A stretch of DNA of 41,229 nt from NCBI GenBank assembly GCA_903894425.1, contig CAITQC010000011.1, forward strand, positions 1-41,229. Reading direction: 5' to 3'. The position numbers were made by a program, and so were the translations under genes. This DNA is from an uncultured Actinomycetes bacterium (GTDB lineage: Bacteria; Actinomycetota; Actinomycetes; Nanopelagicales; Nanopelagicaceae). Below are positions 26,520 to 33,878 of the stretch, piece by piece; position 1 is the first letter of the stretch; each line of letters begins with the position of its first letter. The notes beneath the pieces are model-generated. The model saw nothing but the letters and a program-made list of their open reading frames with translations, made no database searches and was not told where the DNA came from.

Positions 26520-27511
26520 TGTGAGTTACGCTCCCAGAAACTAGGTCCGACCGGTTCATTAAATGCTGCACGTGCTATTAAATAACCCTCGGCATCGATA
26601 GTGATATCTAACTGAGGAAGTGGGCGTGCTGCTGGCCCGAAAATTACTTTTGCTCCGCGGGTCACATCAAAAGTTGATTGGTGACATGGACACAGCAAGT
26701 GTTTTGTTTGCTGTTCATAAAGTGCAACTGCACAACCCATATGTGAACAGATTTTAGAGAAGGCGATAATTCCATCATGAGTCATCGCTAATTTCTCAGG
26801 AGTAAGTTGGAAATCCTGCTCACGCAAACGAATCAAGAGAACTGGATCCTTGGCGATATCACTCAGTGGGCGTTCATCTAGATGTTCAACCGCTGGCAGG
26901 ACCTGCACTACTGCGCCTACTTCAAGATCTGAAGCCAAGATTGGGCGGTTGCCCGGATCAGTTAGTAGTCGCGTTCCAGCCTTCCAGTTAGTTGTTTCCA
27001 ACTGCTTTTTTGGAAGAGGACCAAGATCGCGCAGCAGTAAAACTGGTGGAAGTGCAAACAGACCAAGAGATGCACCTAGTGAGCGCTTAATGAGTTTGCG
27101 TCGACCGAGTTGCACTCCTGCTACGCCTTCTTTAACAGTTTTTACAAACTCTTCACGATCTGAATCACTAGAGCGAAATTCATGACGATGATTGATCACT
27201 TCTTTGTCCGACATCAAAGTCTTGGCCCAGTGGATTGCTGCGATTCCAAGGAAAAATAGTGACATCGCCATACCGATACCGATTCCCAATTGCTGTGCGT
27301 TTTGATCGCCCATAACTGGAATAAAGATAAAGACATCGTTAGCAACATAGATGTATGAATAAATCAGAAGTAGAGAGCCGACTCCGGAAAGCGCAAAGAG
27401 AATTGCAACTTGTTGCTCGGCGCGTTTCTCAGCCTTGGGATTAACATCAGTTGCACGTGGCTCATGGACAGGGACTGCTGAATCCTGCGTTGGGATTAAT
27501 TCATTAGACAC
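26516..27511 (-). CDS. qcrA: cytochrome bc1 complex Rieske iron-sulfur subunit
   Basis: 331 aa protein carrying the 2Fe-2S cluster that takes electrons from quinol. Cluster ligands are Cys255/His257 in CSHMGC and Cys274/His277 in CPCHQ, with Cys260 and Cys276 placed for the stabilising disulfide. Three N-terminal hydrophobic segments (about 36-55, 77-97, 143-162), with a twin-arginine-like GRRKLIKRS before the third, are the actinobacterial arrangement. Starts with GTG 7 bases after the qcrC stop. Confidence 0.97.
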   Translation of the reverse strand: MSNELIPTQDSAVPVHEPRATDVNPKAEKRAEQQVAILFALSGVGSLLLIYSYIYVANDVFIFIPVMGDQNAQQLGIGIGMAMSLFFLGIAAIHWAKTLMSDKEVINHRHEFRSSDSDREEFVKTVKEGVAGVQLGRRKLIKRSLGASLGLFALPPVLLLRDLGPLPKKQLETTNWKAGTRLLTDPGNRPILASDLEVGAVVQVLPAVEHLDERPLSDIAKDPVLLIRLREQDFQLTPEKLAMTHDGIIAFSKICSHMGCAVALYEQQTKHLLCPCHQSTFDVTRGAKVIFGPAARPLPQLDITIDAEGYLIARAAFNEPVGPSFWERNSQ

Positions 27512-27518
27512 GTCGCGA

Positions 27519-28310
27519 TTACCTTGCTCTCGTAGTTAGCCATACTGCAATACCAATAAGCATTCCGATACCTAGAACCCAAGCTAAGAGACCCTCAGTC
27601 ACAGGTCCGATTCGACCCATTGTTGCTCCACCCAGATTTGGTTCGGCCTCTGCCGACTTGATCCACTTGATAAGTGAAAGTTTTTCAGCAGGGGTAATTG
27701 TCTTATCGCTAAACACTGGCATTGATTGTGGGCCAGTAATTAAAGCTTCGTAGATATATTTAGCATCAACGCCCATCAATGTTGGTGCGAACTTGCCTTG
27801 CGTTAGTGCTCCACCTTGGCCAGCAAAGTTGTGGCACATCGCGCAGTTATTACGAAAGAGTTCGCCACCTTCTGCTGTGCTGCCATCTCGTTCGTAGTTG
27901 AGTACTGAATCCTCTGGAATAGCTGGTCCCGGAGCAAGAGATGCCACATATGCTGCTAGCGCAGCGGTTTCTTGTGCGTCATATACAGGCTCTTTTCGCA
28001 TAGCCTGAGTGCTCATATCGGCCATAGGCATGCGTCCTGTGCCTACTTGGAAATCAACCGAGGCTGCACCAACTCCGATGAGAGATGGAGCAATAGCACC
28101 GCCTTCAGCATTTAATCCGTGGCAGGAAGAACAGCCTTTTAAGAAGATTTGTTTTCCTTCATCGATAGCTGCTGAGCGAGCAAAAGTAGTTGGAGATTGT
28201 TTTACAGTTGCACTTGCAACAGAAAAGGTTGTTCCAATTGCAAGCAATGCAATGATCAAGAGAAATGGCCCTGCTGCCTTATGGCGACGGTAACGAGATA
28301 AGCGTTTCAC
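27519..28310 (-). CDS. qcrC: cytochrome bc1 complex dihaem cytochrome c subunit
   Basis: 263 aa cytochrome cc. An N-terminal helix (about 14-33) is followed by two cytochrome c domains with CXXCH at 60-64 (CSSCH) and 156-160 (CAMCH), then a C-terminal anchor helix (about 242-259). The second haem passes electrons straight to CuA of CtaC, replacing a soluble cytochrome c as known for actinobacterial supercomplexes. Methionine axial ligands are plausible in GRMPMAD and SMPVFSD. GTG start, 17 bases after the ctaE stop. Confidence 0.96.
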   Translation of the reverse strand: MKRLSRYRRHKAAGPFLLIIALLAIGTTFSVASATVKQSPTTFARSAAIDEGKQIFLKGCSSCHGLNAEGGAIAPSLIGVGAASVDFQVGTGRMPMADMSTQAMRKEPVYDAQETAALAAYVASLAPGPAIPEDSVLNYERDGSTAEGGELFRNNCAMCHNFAGQGGALTQGKFAPTLMGVDAKYIYEALITGPQSMPVFSDKTITPAEKLSLIKWIKSAEAEPNLGGATMGRIGPVTEGLLAWVLGIGMLIGIAVWLTTRAR

Positions 28311-28327
28311 GAAGTGATTGTGCTCCC

Positions 28328-28957
28328 TTACTTAATGAGGTAAATCGCAGAGAAAAGTGCGATCCACACGACGTCGACGAAGTGCCAATAATATGAAACT
28401 ACGATTGCTGTTGTTGCTTGTTCGTGAGTGAAGCGTCGCGCCTTAGCTACGCGGATCATGACAATTAGGAAAGCAATAAGCCCACCCGTTACGTGTAGAC
28501 CGTGAAAACCTGTAGCAATGAAAAATACTGAACCATAGGCAGTAGATGAAAGAGTCAGGCCCTCTTGAACAAGGGAAGCGTATTCAAAGATTTGACCACC
28601 GATAAAGAATGCACCCATGAGGAAAGTCAACGCAAACCATTCGCGCATTCCCCATTTATTAATCTGAATGATGGAACCTGTGCGGCGATTTTGAAAACGC
28701 TCTGCAGCAAAAACTCCGAACTGACATGTAACCGAGGAGAGAACAAGAATTGTTGTGTTGAGTGCGGCAAAGGGAATATTAAGAATATGGTTTGACTCGG
28801 TCCAAATGGTGGGTCCTTGCACTGCACGCGTAGTGAAGTAGATTGCAAAGAGTGCTGCGAAGAACATGAGCTCGCTGGAAAGCCAGACGATTGTTCCAAC
28901 AGCTACCGCGTTGGGGCGAGTGATTTTGTGATGGGCCGTTACGGCTGCGCTTGACAT
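28328..28957 (-). CDS. ctaE: cytochrome c oxidase subunit III
   Basis: 209 aa membrane subunit with five helices, the short bacterial form. Characteristic motifs are [17 protein letters not shown] near the N-terminus, FHGLHVTGG (with the conserved histidine) and [15 protein letters not shown] near the C-terminus. It leads the qcrCAB operon, joining the two complexes in one transcript. A poor -10 (AATAAT, 28965-28970, minus strand) sits 7 bases before the ATG, compatible with a leaderless start. Confidence 0.97.
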   Translation of the reverse strand: MSSAAVTAHHKITRPNAVAVGTIVWLSSELMFFAALFAIYFTTRAVQGPTIWTESNHILNIPFAALNTTILVLSSVTCQFGVFAAERFQNRRTGSIIQINKWGMREWFALTFLMGAFFIGGQIFEYASLVQEGLTLSSTAYGSVFFIATGFHGLHVTGGLIAFLIVMIRVAKARRFTHEQATTAIVVSYYWHFVDVVWIALFSAIYLIK

Positions 28958-29095
28958 GAGGGCGATTATTCCCGAAATTCACGCCTGCGTCTGCCAACTA
29001 GCCCCAGAACCAGAGAGTATTCCCCGCCTGCAGGGGTGAAACAGGCCACAGGGTTTTAGCGTTAAAAAGCGCGTGCGACACAGGCATCTGCGGCT

Positions 29096-29101
29096 TAGAC
29101 T
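29096..29101 (+). promoter_or_regulatory. -10 box of a leaderless promoter for the receiver-like gene
   Basis: TAGACT, 6 bases before the ATG at 29108, with GTGCGA at 29073-29078 as a possible -35 at 17-base spacing. It lies in the 150-base gap between ctaE and this gene; a CCCC-GGGG dyad (about 29024-29038) is the only other structure seen there. Confidence 0.65.
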
Positions 29102-29107
29102 TGGAGC

Positions 29108-29509
29108 ATGGCCAAGAAGCAGATTGTTGTTTATTCAGATGACTCATCCACCCGAACTGCGATTATTAGCGCCCTAGGCGTTCGCAGCGCCAGTGATCTT
29201 GATGAGAACCAAATTCACGAGTTCGCTACTGGCCCTGCGCTACGTGCATTTGTCGATAGCAAGGCAAATGTCGATCTCTTTATTCTTGATGGCGAAGCGG
29301 CCCCTGAAGGTGGGATGGGTCTTGCCCGCCAGCTTAAGGATGAGGTCTTTAACTGCGCACCTGTATTAGTGATCACTGGGCGTAAAGAGGATGCCTGGCT
29401 AGCTGCTTGGTCTTTAGCTGAAGCATCAGTTGTTCATCCGATAGATCCATTTACATTGGCCAAGAGCGCTGCAGAACTGCTTCGCGGCACAAAGCTTGCA
29501 ACGGTCTAA
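29108..29509 (+). CDS. orphan receiver-domain-like protein lacking the switch lysine
   Basis: 133 aa protein consisting of one response-regulator receiver fold and no output domain. The acidic pair (Asp11, Asp12), the phospho-acceptor position Asp61 in FILDGEAAPEGG and the switch Thr90 in VLVITGR are present. The invariant Lys-Pro near strand 5 is His110-Pro111 instead. Single-domain receivers act as phospho-sinks or bind partners; loss of the lysine suggests altered or no phosphorylation signalling. No histidine kinase is nearby. It is followed 11 bases later by trpD. Confidence 0.75.
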   Translation: MAKKQIVVYSDDSSTRTAIISALGVRSASDLDENQIHEFATGPALRAFVDSKANVDLFILDGEAAPEGGMGLARQLKDEVFNCAPVLVITGRKEDAWLAAWSLAEASVVHPIDPFTLAKSAAELLRGTKLATV

Positions 29510-29520
29510 ATAAGCATTAG

Positions 29521-30567
29521 ATGAATCACGATCTGTGGGATCGATACATCGGCATCCTTGAAAATGGTTTGGATTTAGAACCTGTAGATGTTCAGTGGTG
29601 CATGAAGCAGATTTTAGAGGACAAGGCAGATATAGAGCTTATAAAAAGATTTCTAGTAGCGCTAAAAACCAAAGGTGAAACTTCTGAAGAGGTGAGCGCT
29701 CTTGTAGGGCAGATGTATCAATATTCATCACCTATCTCAATTACAGAACGCGCAGTAGACACAGTAGGCACCGGCGGTGATGGTGCTCATACGATAAATA
29801 TTTCAACAACTGCGGCGATAATAGCTGCAGCCGCTGGAGCAAAAGTTGTGAAGCATGGAAATCGTGCTGCATCTTCAAAGTCAGGGGCAGCAGATCTACT
29901 TGAAGCTTTAGGTATTGCAATAACTCTGGATGGAAAAGGTGTTGAAGCGACCTTTGCGCAATTAGGAATTGGTTTTTGTTTTGCACCTGTGTTTCATCCT
30001 GCTATGCGTTTTGCCGCTCCTGCTAGAAAAGAGCTAGCTGTTCCTACAGTTTTTAATATTTTGGGACCTCTTGCCAATCCTGCTAAGCCGAAGGCGGCGG
30101 CGATAGGTGTGGCAAATGAACGAATGCATTTAGTAATGGCCCAAGTGCTAGGAGATAAGGGCGTTGATGGTTTTGTCTTTCGTGGAGACGATGGACTGGA
30201 TGAAATTACTCTTGCTACAACTACTTCGGTATTGACAATCGGCAATGGTGAAATTTCAAGTGATTTAATCGATCCTCTTGATTTTTCAATTCCACGAGCT
30301 CCAATTTCATCTTTAATTGGTGGCGATGCATCAGAAAACGCACGTATTTCTCTAGCGATTTTTTCGGGGGAAAAGGGAGCCCCACGTGATGCTGTTGTTC
30401 TCAATGCTGCTGCGGCAATCGCTGCTTATGAGGCAAAGATGGAGCTTTCACTTCACGATCGCATGGCAATAGGAGTTGAAAAAGCAATCAAGGCCATTGA
30501 TAGTGGGGCGGCTTCGAATCTAGTTATCAAGTGGGCACAACTTAGCCAACAACTAGCCTCTTCTTAA
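29521..30567 (+). CDS. trpD: anthranilate phosphoribosyltransferase
   Basis: 348 aa enzyme joining anthranilate to PRPP in tryptophan synthesis. The PRPP-binding GTGGDGAHTINIS is at about 82-94, and KHGNRAASSKSGAADLLEALG follows as the usual anthranilate-side block; the PTVFNILGPLANP motif is intact. No other trp gene is in the window; trpD standing apart beside the respiratory genes also occurs in mycobacteria (Rv2192c). It may be transcribed with the receiver-like gene. The 3' end overlaps dnaQ by 26 bases on the other strand. Confidence 0.96.
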   Translation: MNHDLWDRYIGILENGLDLEPVDVQWCMKQILEDKADIELIKRFLVALKTKGETSEEVSALVGQMYQYSSPISITERAVDTVGTGGDGAHTINISTTAAIIAAAAGAKVVKHGNRAASSKSGAADLLEALGIAITLDGKGVEATFAQLGIGFCFAPVFHPAMRFAAPARKELAVPTVFNILGPLANPAKPKAAAIGVANERMHLVMAQVLGDKGVDGFVFRGDDGLDEITLATTTSVLTIGNGEISSDLIDPLDFSIPRAPISSLIGGDASENARISLAIFSGEKGAPRDAVVLNAAAAIAAYEAKMELSLHDRMAIGVEKAIKAIDSGAASNLVIKWAQLSQQLASS

Positions 30568-31138
30568 TTTTTTTAAATTCAGGCAACGTTGTAATTCCAA
30601 AACCACCAAGGCGTTCGATAATCCCATGCAAAACATCAACCGTTGCTCGTGCATCATCGAGGGCTCTGTGGGTTGGGGAAGTCGTTGCTCCAAAAAACTG
30701 AGCCAAGGTAGCTAATTTGCAGTTAATGACATCATCTTTAGTTAAGACGTATCGAGCAAGACGGGCAGTATCTGCAACATGATGCTTAGGCCACGGATAA
30801 TCCAGAATAACCGCCGCCGCTTTTAAAAAGCCAATATCGAATGGTGCATTATGTGCGACTAAGACATTCTCATTTTCTGGCCCAAGGAATTCGATAAAAG
30901 TTGGAAAGATTTCATTTATGCGCGGTGCATCCATGAGCATTGCATCAGTGATTCCTGTTAATTGAGTGATGAACGGGCTTATCGAAAGCCCTGGGTTAAC
31001 AAAGGATTGGAACTCGCCAATGATCTGTCCACCTTTGACTTTGACCGCACCGATTTCGGTTATGCCAGCGCCCGTTGACGGGGCTGCTCCTGAAGTTTCA
31101 AGATCTAGAACAACAAATGTTGTTTGAGAAAGATGCAT
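30542..31138 (-). CDS. DnaQ-family 3'-5' exonuclease (DEDDh)
   Basis: 198 aa exonuclease like the proofreading subunit of DNA polymerase III. Exo I is VVLDLETSG (Asp12, Glu14), Exo II is AHNAPFDIGFL and Exo III is HRALDDARATVD with the His and Asp five residues apart. The ATG at 31138 has a TACTAT box exactly 7 bases upstream, so longer forms starting at 31168 or 31267 are rejected. In mycobacteria the gene in this position carries an additional GIY-YIG nuclease part (by recall) that is absent here. May act in repair rather than replication. Confidence 0.9.
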   Translation of the reverse strand: MHLSQTTFVVLDLETSGAAPSTGAGITEIGAVKVKGGQIIGEFQSFVNPGLSISPFITQLTGITDAMLMDAPRINEIFPTFIEFLGPENENVLVAHNAPFDIGFLKAAAVILDYPWPKHHVADTARLARYVLTKDDVINCKLATLAQFFGATTSPTHRALDDARATVDVLHGIIERLGGFGITTLPEFKKIKKRLVVG

Positions 31139-31145
31139 GTCGGCA

Positions 31146-31151
31146 ATAGTA
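31146..31151 (-). promoter_or_regulatory. -10 box of a leaderless dnaQ-family promoter
   Basis: TACTAT on the minus strand, 7 bases before the ATG at 31138. It decides the start codon. Confidence 0.68.
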
Positions 31152-31180
31152 AATGATTGCACCGTCATTAACTTCGGGCG

Positions 31181-31186
31181 TATTCT
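31181..31186 (+). promoter_or_regulatory. -10 box of a leaderless hydrolase promoter
   Basis: TATTCT, 7 bases before the ATG at 31194, with TTGCAC (31157-31162) 18 bases upstream as -35. The divergent exonuclease promoter lies 30 bases away, so the two share about 55 bases. Confidence 0.7.
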
Positions 31187-31193
31187 TAGGCCT

Positions 31194-31967
31194 ATGGCAG
31201 TTGAAACGGCACCTCCCGGATGGATGCAAGATTGGTCAGCGCAGGGTTCGGGCAAAAATGCACGCACAGGAGTCTTATTGCTCCATGGATTTACGGGCGC
31301 GCCTCCTTCAATGCGCCCTTGGGGAGAGTTTCTACATTCAAAGGGTTACACCGTTCGTGTTCCTTTGTTGCCCGGTCATGGAACACAACCGGCAGATCTC
31401 AATAAAGTGAAGTGGCAGGAGTGGCCAACCAAAGTTCAAGCTGAACTCGAAGAGTTGTACAAGAGTTGTGATTACGTATTCATTGCTGGTTTATCTATGG
31501 GTGGTGGAACAACACTTAACGTAGCGATTGAAAATAACGATCGCTTAACGGGAATTATTCTCGTTAACCCAATGATTCATGTAGCTTTCATGCCACATCA
31601 ATTGGCTTATGTAGTATCGCATTTTCAAAAATTGCGTTCAAGTGTCGGCAATGACATCAAGCGCCCAGGAATCACCGAACATGGATACGACGCACTACCC
31701 ACTCGTGGGGTGTATGAACTCTTGAAGATGTTGAAAATTACTCGCAAGAATCTAAATAAAGTAACAGTTCCAGTACAACTCTTTCATTCAGTCGAGGACC
31801 ACACATTGCCAGTAACAAATACTGAAATCATCATGGCCGGCTTAGGTTCAACCAATAAATCACGCATCGAGCTTGTTAATAGTTATCACGTTGCTACATT
31901 GGATTATGACCAGGAGCTGATTTTCCAGAACTCTGTGACATTTATAGAAGGGCTATCCAAGCAGTAG
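31194..31967 (+). CDS. alpha/beta hydrolase, carboxylesterase/monoacylglycerol lipase type
   Basis: 257 aa serine hydrolase. The oxyanion motif is LLLHGFTGAPP (about 28-38), the nucleophile elbow GLSMGG (Ser101), the acid residue lies in SVEDHTLP and the catalytic His in SYHVATLD. The sequence looks like the Est30/YvaK carboxylesterase group, which cleaves short to medium acyl esters or monoacylglycerol. The ATG at 31194 is chosen over 31137 because of the leaderless promoter. Physiological substrate unknown. Confidence 0.88.
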   Translation: MAVETAPPGWMQDWSAQGSGKNARTGVLLLHGFTGAPPSMRPWGEFLHSKGYTVRVPLLPGHGTQPADLNKVKWQEWPTKVQAELEELYKSCDYVFIAGLSMGGGTTLNVAIENNDRLTGIILVNPMIHVAFMPHQLAYVVSHFQKLRSSVGNDIKRPGITEHGYDALPTRGVYELLKMLKITRKNLNKVTVPVQLFHSVEDHTLPVTNTEIIMAGLGSTNKSRIELVNSYHVATLDYDQELIFQNSVTFIEGLSKQ

Positions 31968-31981
31968 TGCTGGCACTTAGC

Positions 31982-32002
31982 TGAAATGTTTTAACTATTT
32001 CA
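31982..32002. promoter_or_regulatory. dyad symmetry upstream of the tryptophanase gene
   Basis: TGAAAT (31982-31987) and ATTTCA (31997-32002) form a perfect 6-bp inverted repeat with a 9-base spacer, just after the hydrolase stop and over the -35 position expected for the tryptophanase promoter. It could be an operator or a weak terminator. Confidence 0.35.
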
Positions 32003-32011
32003 TTGGTTGCA

Positions 32012-32017
32012 TAACCT
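32012..32017 (+). promoter_or_regulatory. -10 box of a leaderless tryptophanase promoter
   Basis: TAACCT, 6 bases before the ATG at 32024. The tight spacing leaves no room for a tnaC-type leader peptide. Confidence 0.62.
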
Positions 32018-32023
32018 GCGGAT

Positions 32024-33397
32024 ATGGAATTTAAAACGATTATTGAGCCATTTAAGATTCATTCAGTAGCTCCATTGCAGATGACAACTCAAAGTCAGCG
32101 CGAGAAATATATTGAAGACGTTGGCTATAACCTCTTTTCTTTGCACTCCGATAATGTGTTGATAGATCTACTCACCGACTCTGGCACTGGCGCAATGAGT
32201 CGTAATCAATGGGCTGCAATTCAGCACGGCGACGAGTCGTATGCCGGCTCACCTTCATGGTTGATGTTCAAAGATGCGGTTCAAAATCTCTTTCCATACA
32301 AACACGTGATTCCAACTCACCAGGGTCGAGCGGCCGAGAAGATTCTTTTCACTGCAATTGGCGGAAAAGGCAAAATAATTCCCAGCAACACACACTTTGA
32401 TACAACGAGGGCAAATATTGAATACACACAGGCCGAAGGAGTTGACCTGGTTATTTCAGAAGGCAAAGATCCATCATCCCTGCATCCTTTTAAGGGCAAT
32501 ATGGATTTGGTTGCACTTGAAGAGTTCATTAACAAATTCGGTGTTGAAAATATTCCAGTTGTGATGATGACGATTACTAATAACTCAGGGGGAGGGCAGC
32601 CAGTATCTTTAGAAAACCTTAGAGCTGTCAGCGCTATTTGCAAGAAATATGGAATTCCATTTTTTCTAGATGCTTGTCGTTTCGCAGAAAACGCCTGGTT
32701 TATTCGTGAGCGCGAAGCTGGGCAACAAGAGCGAGATGTTGCAGACATCGTTCGCGAAATTGCATCACTGGCTGATGGAATGACGATGAGTGCCAAAAAG
32801 GATCCGATGGGCAATATTGGTGGATGGCTTGCATTAAATGATGATGATTTGGCATCGATCTGTAGAAATCTTTTGATTCTGACCGAGGGTTTTCCAACCT
32901 ACGGTGGTTTAGCTGGTCGTGATTTAGAGGCGTTGGCCGTTGGTTTAACAGAAGTCATATCTCATGATTATTTGAAGTATCGAATCACTTCAACTGCTTA
33001 CCTTGGAAATGCTTTACTTAAGAAAGGGATTCCAATTGTTCAACCAACAGGTGGCCACGCAATCTATATTGATGCAAAGGCGCTGCTGCCTCATATACCG
33101 CCGCTGCACTATCCGGGCCAGGCTTTAGCCGTTGAACTATATAAAGTTGGCGGAATTCGTGGCTGTGAAATTGGAACCGTGATGTTTGGCAGAAAGCCAG
33201 ATGGAAGTGAAGTCGCATCTGCCATGGAGTTGGTGCGTTTAGCTATTCCGCGGCGAACATATACGCAGAGCCATATCGATTATGTAATCGAAGTCTGTGC
33301 CGAGGTTGCGGCCCATTCTCAAGATTTGCGAGGCTATCGAATTATGAAGGAGCCACCAGCACTTCGGCATTTCACTTCGGAGTTTGCGCCTCTATAG
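32024..33397 (+). CDS. tnaA: tryptophanase (tryptophan indole-lyase)
   Basis: 457 aa PLP enzyme of the beta-eliminating lyase family, splitting tryptophan to indole, pyruvate and ammonia. Fold-wide motifs are LLTDSGTGAMS, IPTHQGRAAE and MSAKKDP, with the PLP lysine at Lys259. The residues that separate tryptophanase from tyrosine phenol-lyase are of the tryptophanase type: Asp126 (HFDTTR), Ile383 (CEIG; Arg in the phenol-lyase) and His449 (LRHFT; Phe in the phenol-lyase). Full length. Leaderless promoter and no tnaC or tnaB beside it, so control must differ from E. coli. A related lyase activity cannot be excluded. Confidence 0.88.
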   Translation: MEFKTIIEPFKIHSVAPLQMTTQSQREKYIEDVGYNLFSLHSDNVLIDLLTDSGTGAMSRNQWAAIQHGDESYAGSPSWLMFKDAVQNLFPYKHVIPTHQGRAAEKILFTAIGGKGKIIPSNTHFDTTRANIEYTQAEGVDLVISEGKDPSSLHPFKGNMDLVALEEFINKFGVENIPVVMMTITNNSGGGQPVSLENLRAVSAICKKYGIPFFLDACRFAENAWFIREREAGQQERDVADIVREIASLADGMTMSAKKDPMGNIGGWLALNDDDLASICRNLLILTEGFPTYGGLAGRDLEALAVGLTEVISHDYLKYRITSTAYLGNALLKKGIPIVQPTGGHAIYIDAKALLPHIPPLHYPGQALAVELYKVGGIRGCEIGTVMFGRKPDGSEVASAMELVRLAIPRRTYTQSHIDYVIEVCAEVAAHSQDLRGYRIMKEPPALRHFTSEFAPL

Positions 33398-33877
33398 CAT
33401 CAACTGCATCAGCACCAGGTCTAGAAAGTTCCCATGCTTTTTTGCAACTCGTGGCATTCGCGCACTTTCAACAAAGCCATAGGCCGCATGCAGTCCAATG
33501 GATTGCGTATTTGTTGAATCAATAGCGGCAATCATGACGAGGTGATTTTGCAGGCGCGCTCTTTCAATCAGATCTTCGAGAATTTTTTTACCAATACCTT
33601 GTCCGCGAAAGTCGGATGCAACATGGACGCTGTGCTCGACTGTGTGGTTATAGCCCTCACCAAATCGAAACGATCCAAATACGCCATATCCAACCACTAA
33701 GCCATCGACGTCGGCCACGATCACTGGGTAGCCATGTTTCTTCTTATCTTCAAACCAGACCAAACGTTCTGATTCATCTACCGCATCTTCACGGTAAATG
33801 GCGTTGGTCGTGCTGATTACATCGTTGTATATCGCGGTGATTGCGGCTATATCACTAGCTTTGGCATCTCTAATCAT
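33392..33877 (-). CDS. GNAT family N-acetyltransferase (phosphinothricin/MnaT type)
   Basis: 161 aa acetyl-CoA-dependent acetyltransferase. N-terminal IRDAKASDIAAITAIYNDVI, the acetyl-CoA loop RGQGIGKKIL, and the NTQSIGLHAAYGFVE C-terminal block match the Pat/YncA subgroup that acetylates phosphinothricin, methionine sulfoximine or similar amino acids. The open frame extends to 34069, but only the ATG at 33877 (1 base after the transporter stop) gives the family's start. Natural substrate unknown. Overlaps the tryptophanase gene by 6 bases, tail to tail. Confidence 0.88.
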   Translation of the reverse strand: MIRDAKASDIAAITAIYNDVISTTNAIYREDAVDESERLVWFEDKKKHGYPVIVADVDGLVVGYGVFGSFRFGEGYNHTVEHSVHVASDFRGQGIGKKILEDLIERARLQNHLVMIAAIDSTNTQSIGLHAAYGFVESARMPRVAKKHGNFLDLVLMQLML

Positions 33878-33878
33878 C

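Noticed and set aside
28565-28899. Open frames on both strands within ctaE
   Set aside because: Frame shadows of a clear cytochrome oxidase subunit III.
31139-31267. Longer exonuclease forms starting at 31168 or 31267
   Set aside because: The TACTAT box before 31138 would be intragenic and the extra residues run into the divergent hydrolase gene.
32024-33397. Tyrosine phenol-lyase as identity of the beta-eliminating lyase
   Set aside because: The Arg and Phe that bind the phenol substrate are Ile383 and His449 here, and the Asp of tryptophanase is present.
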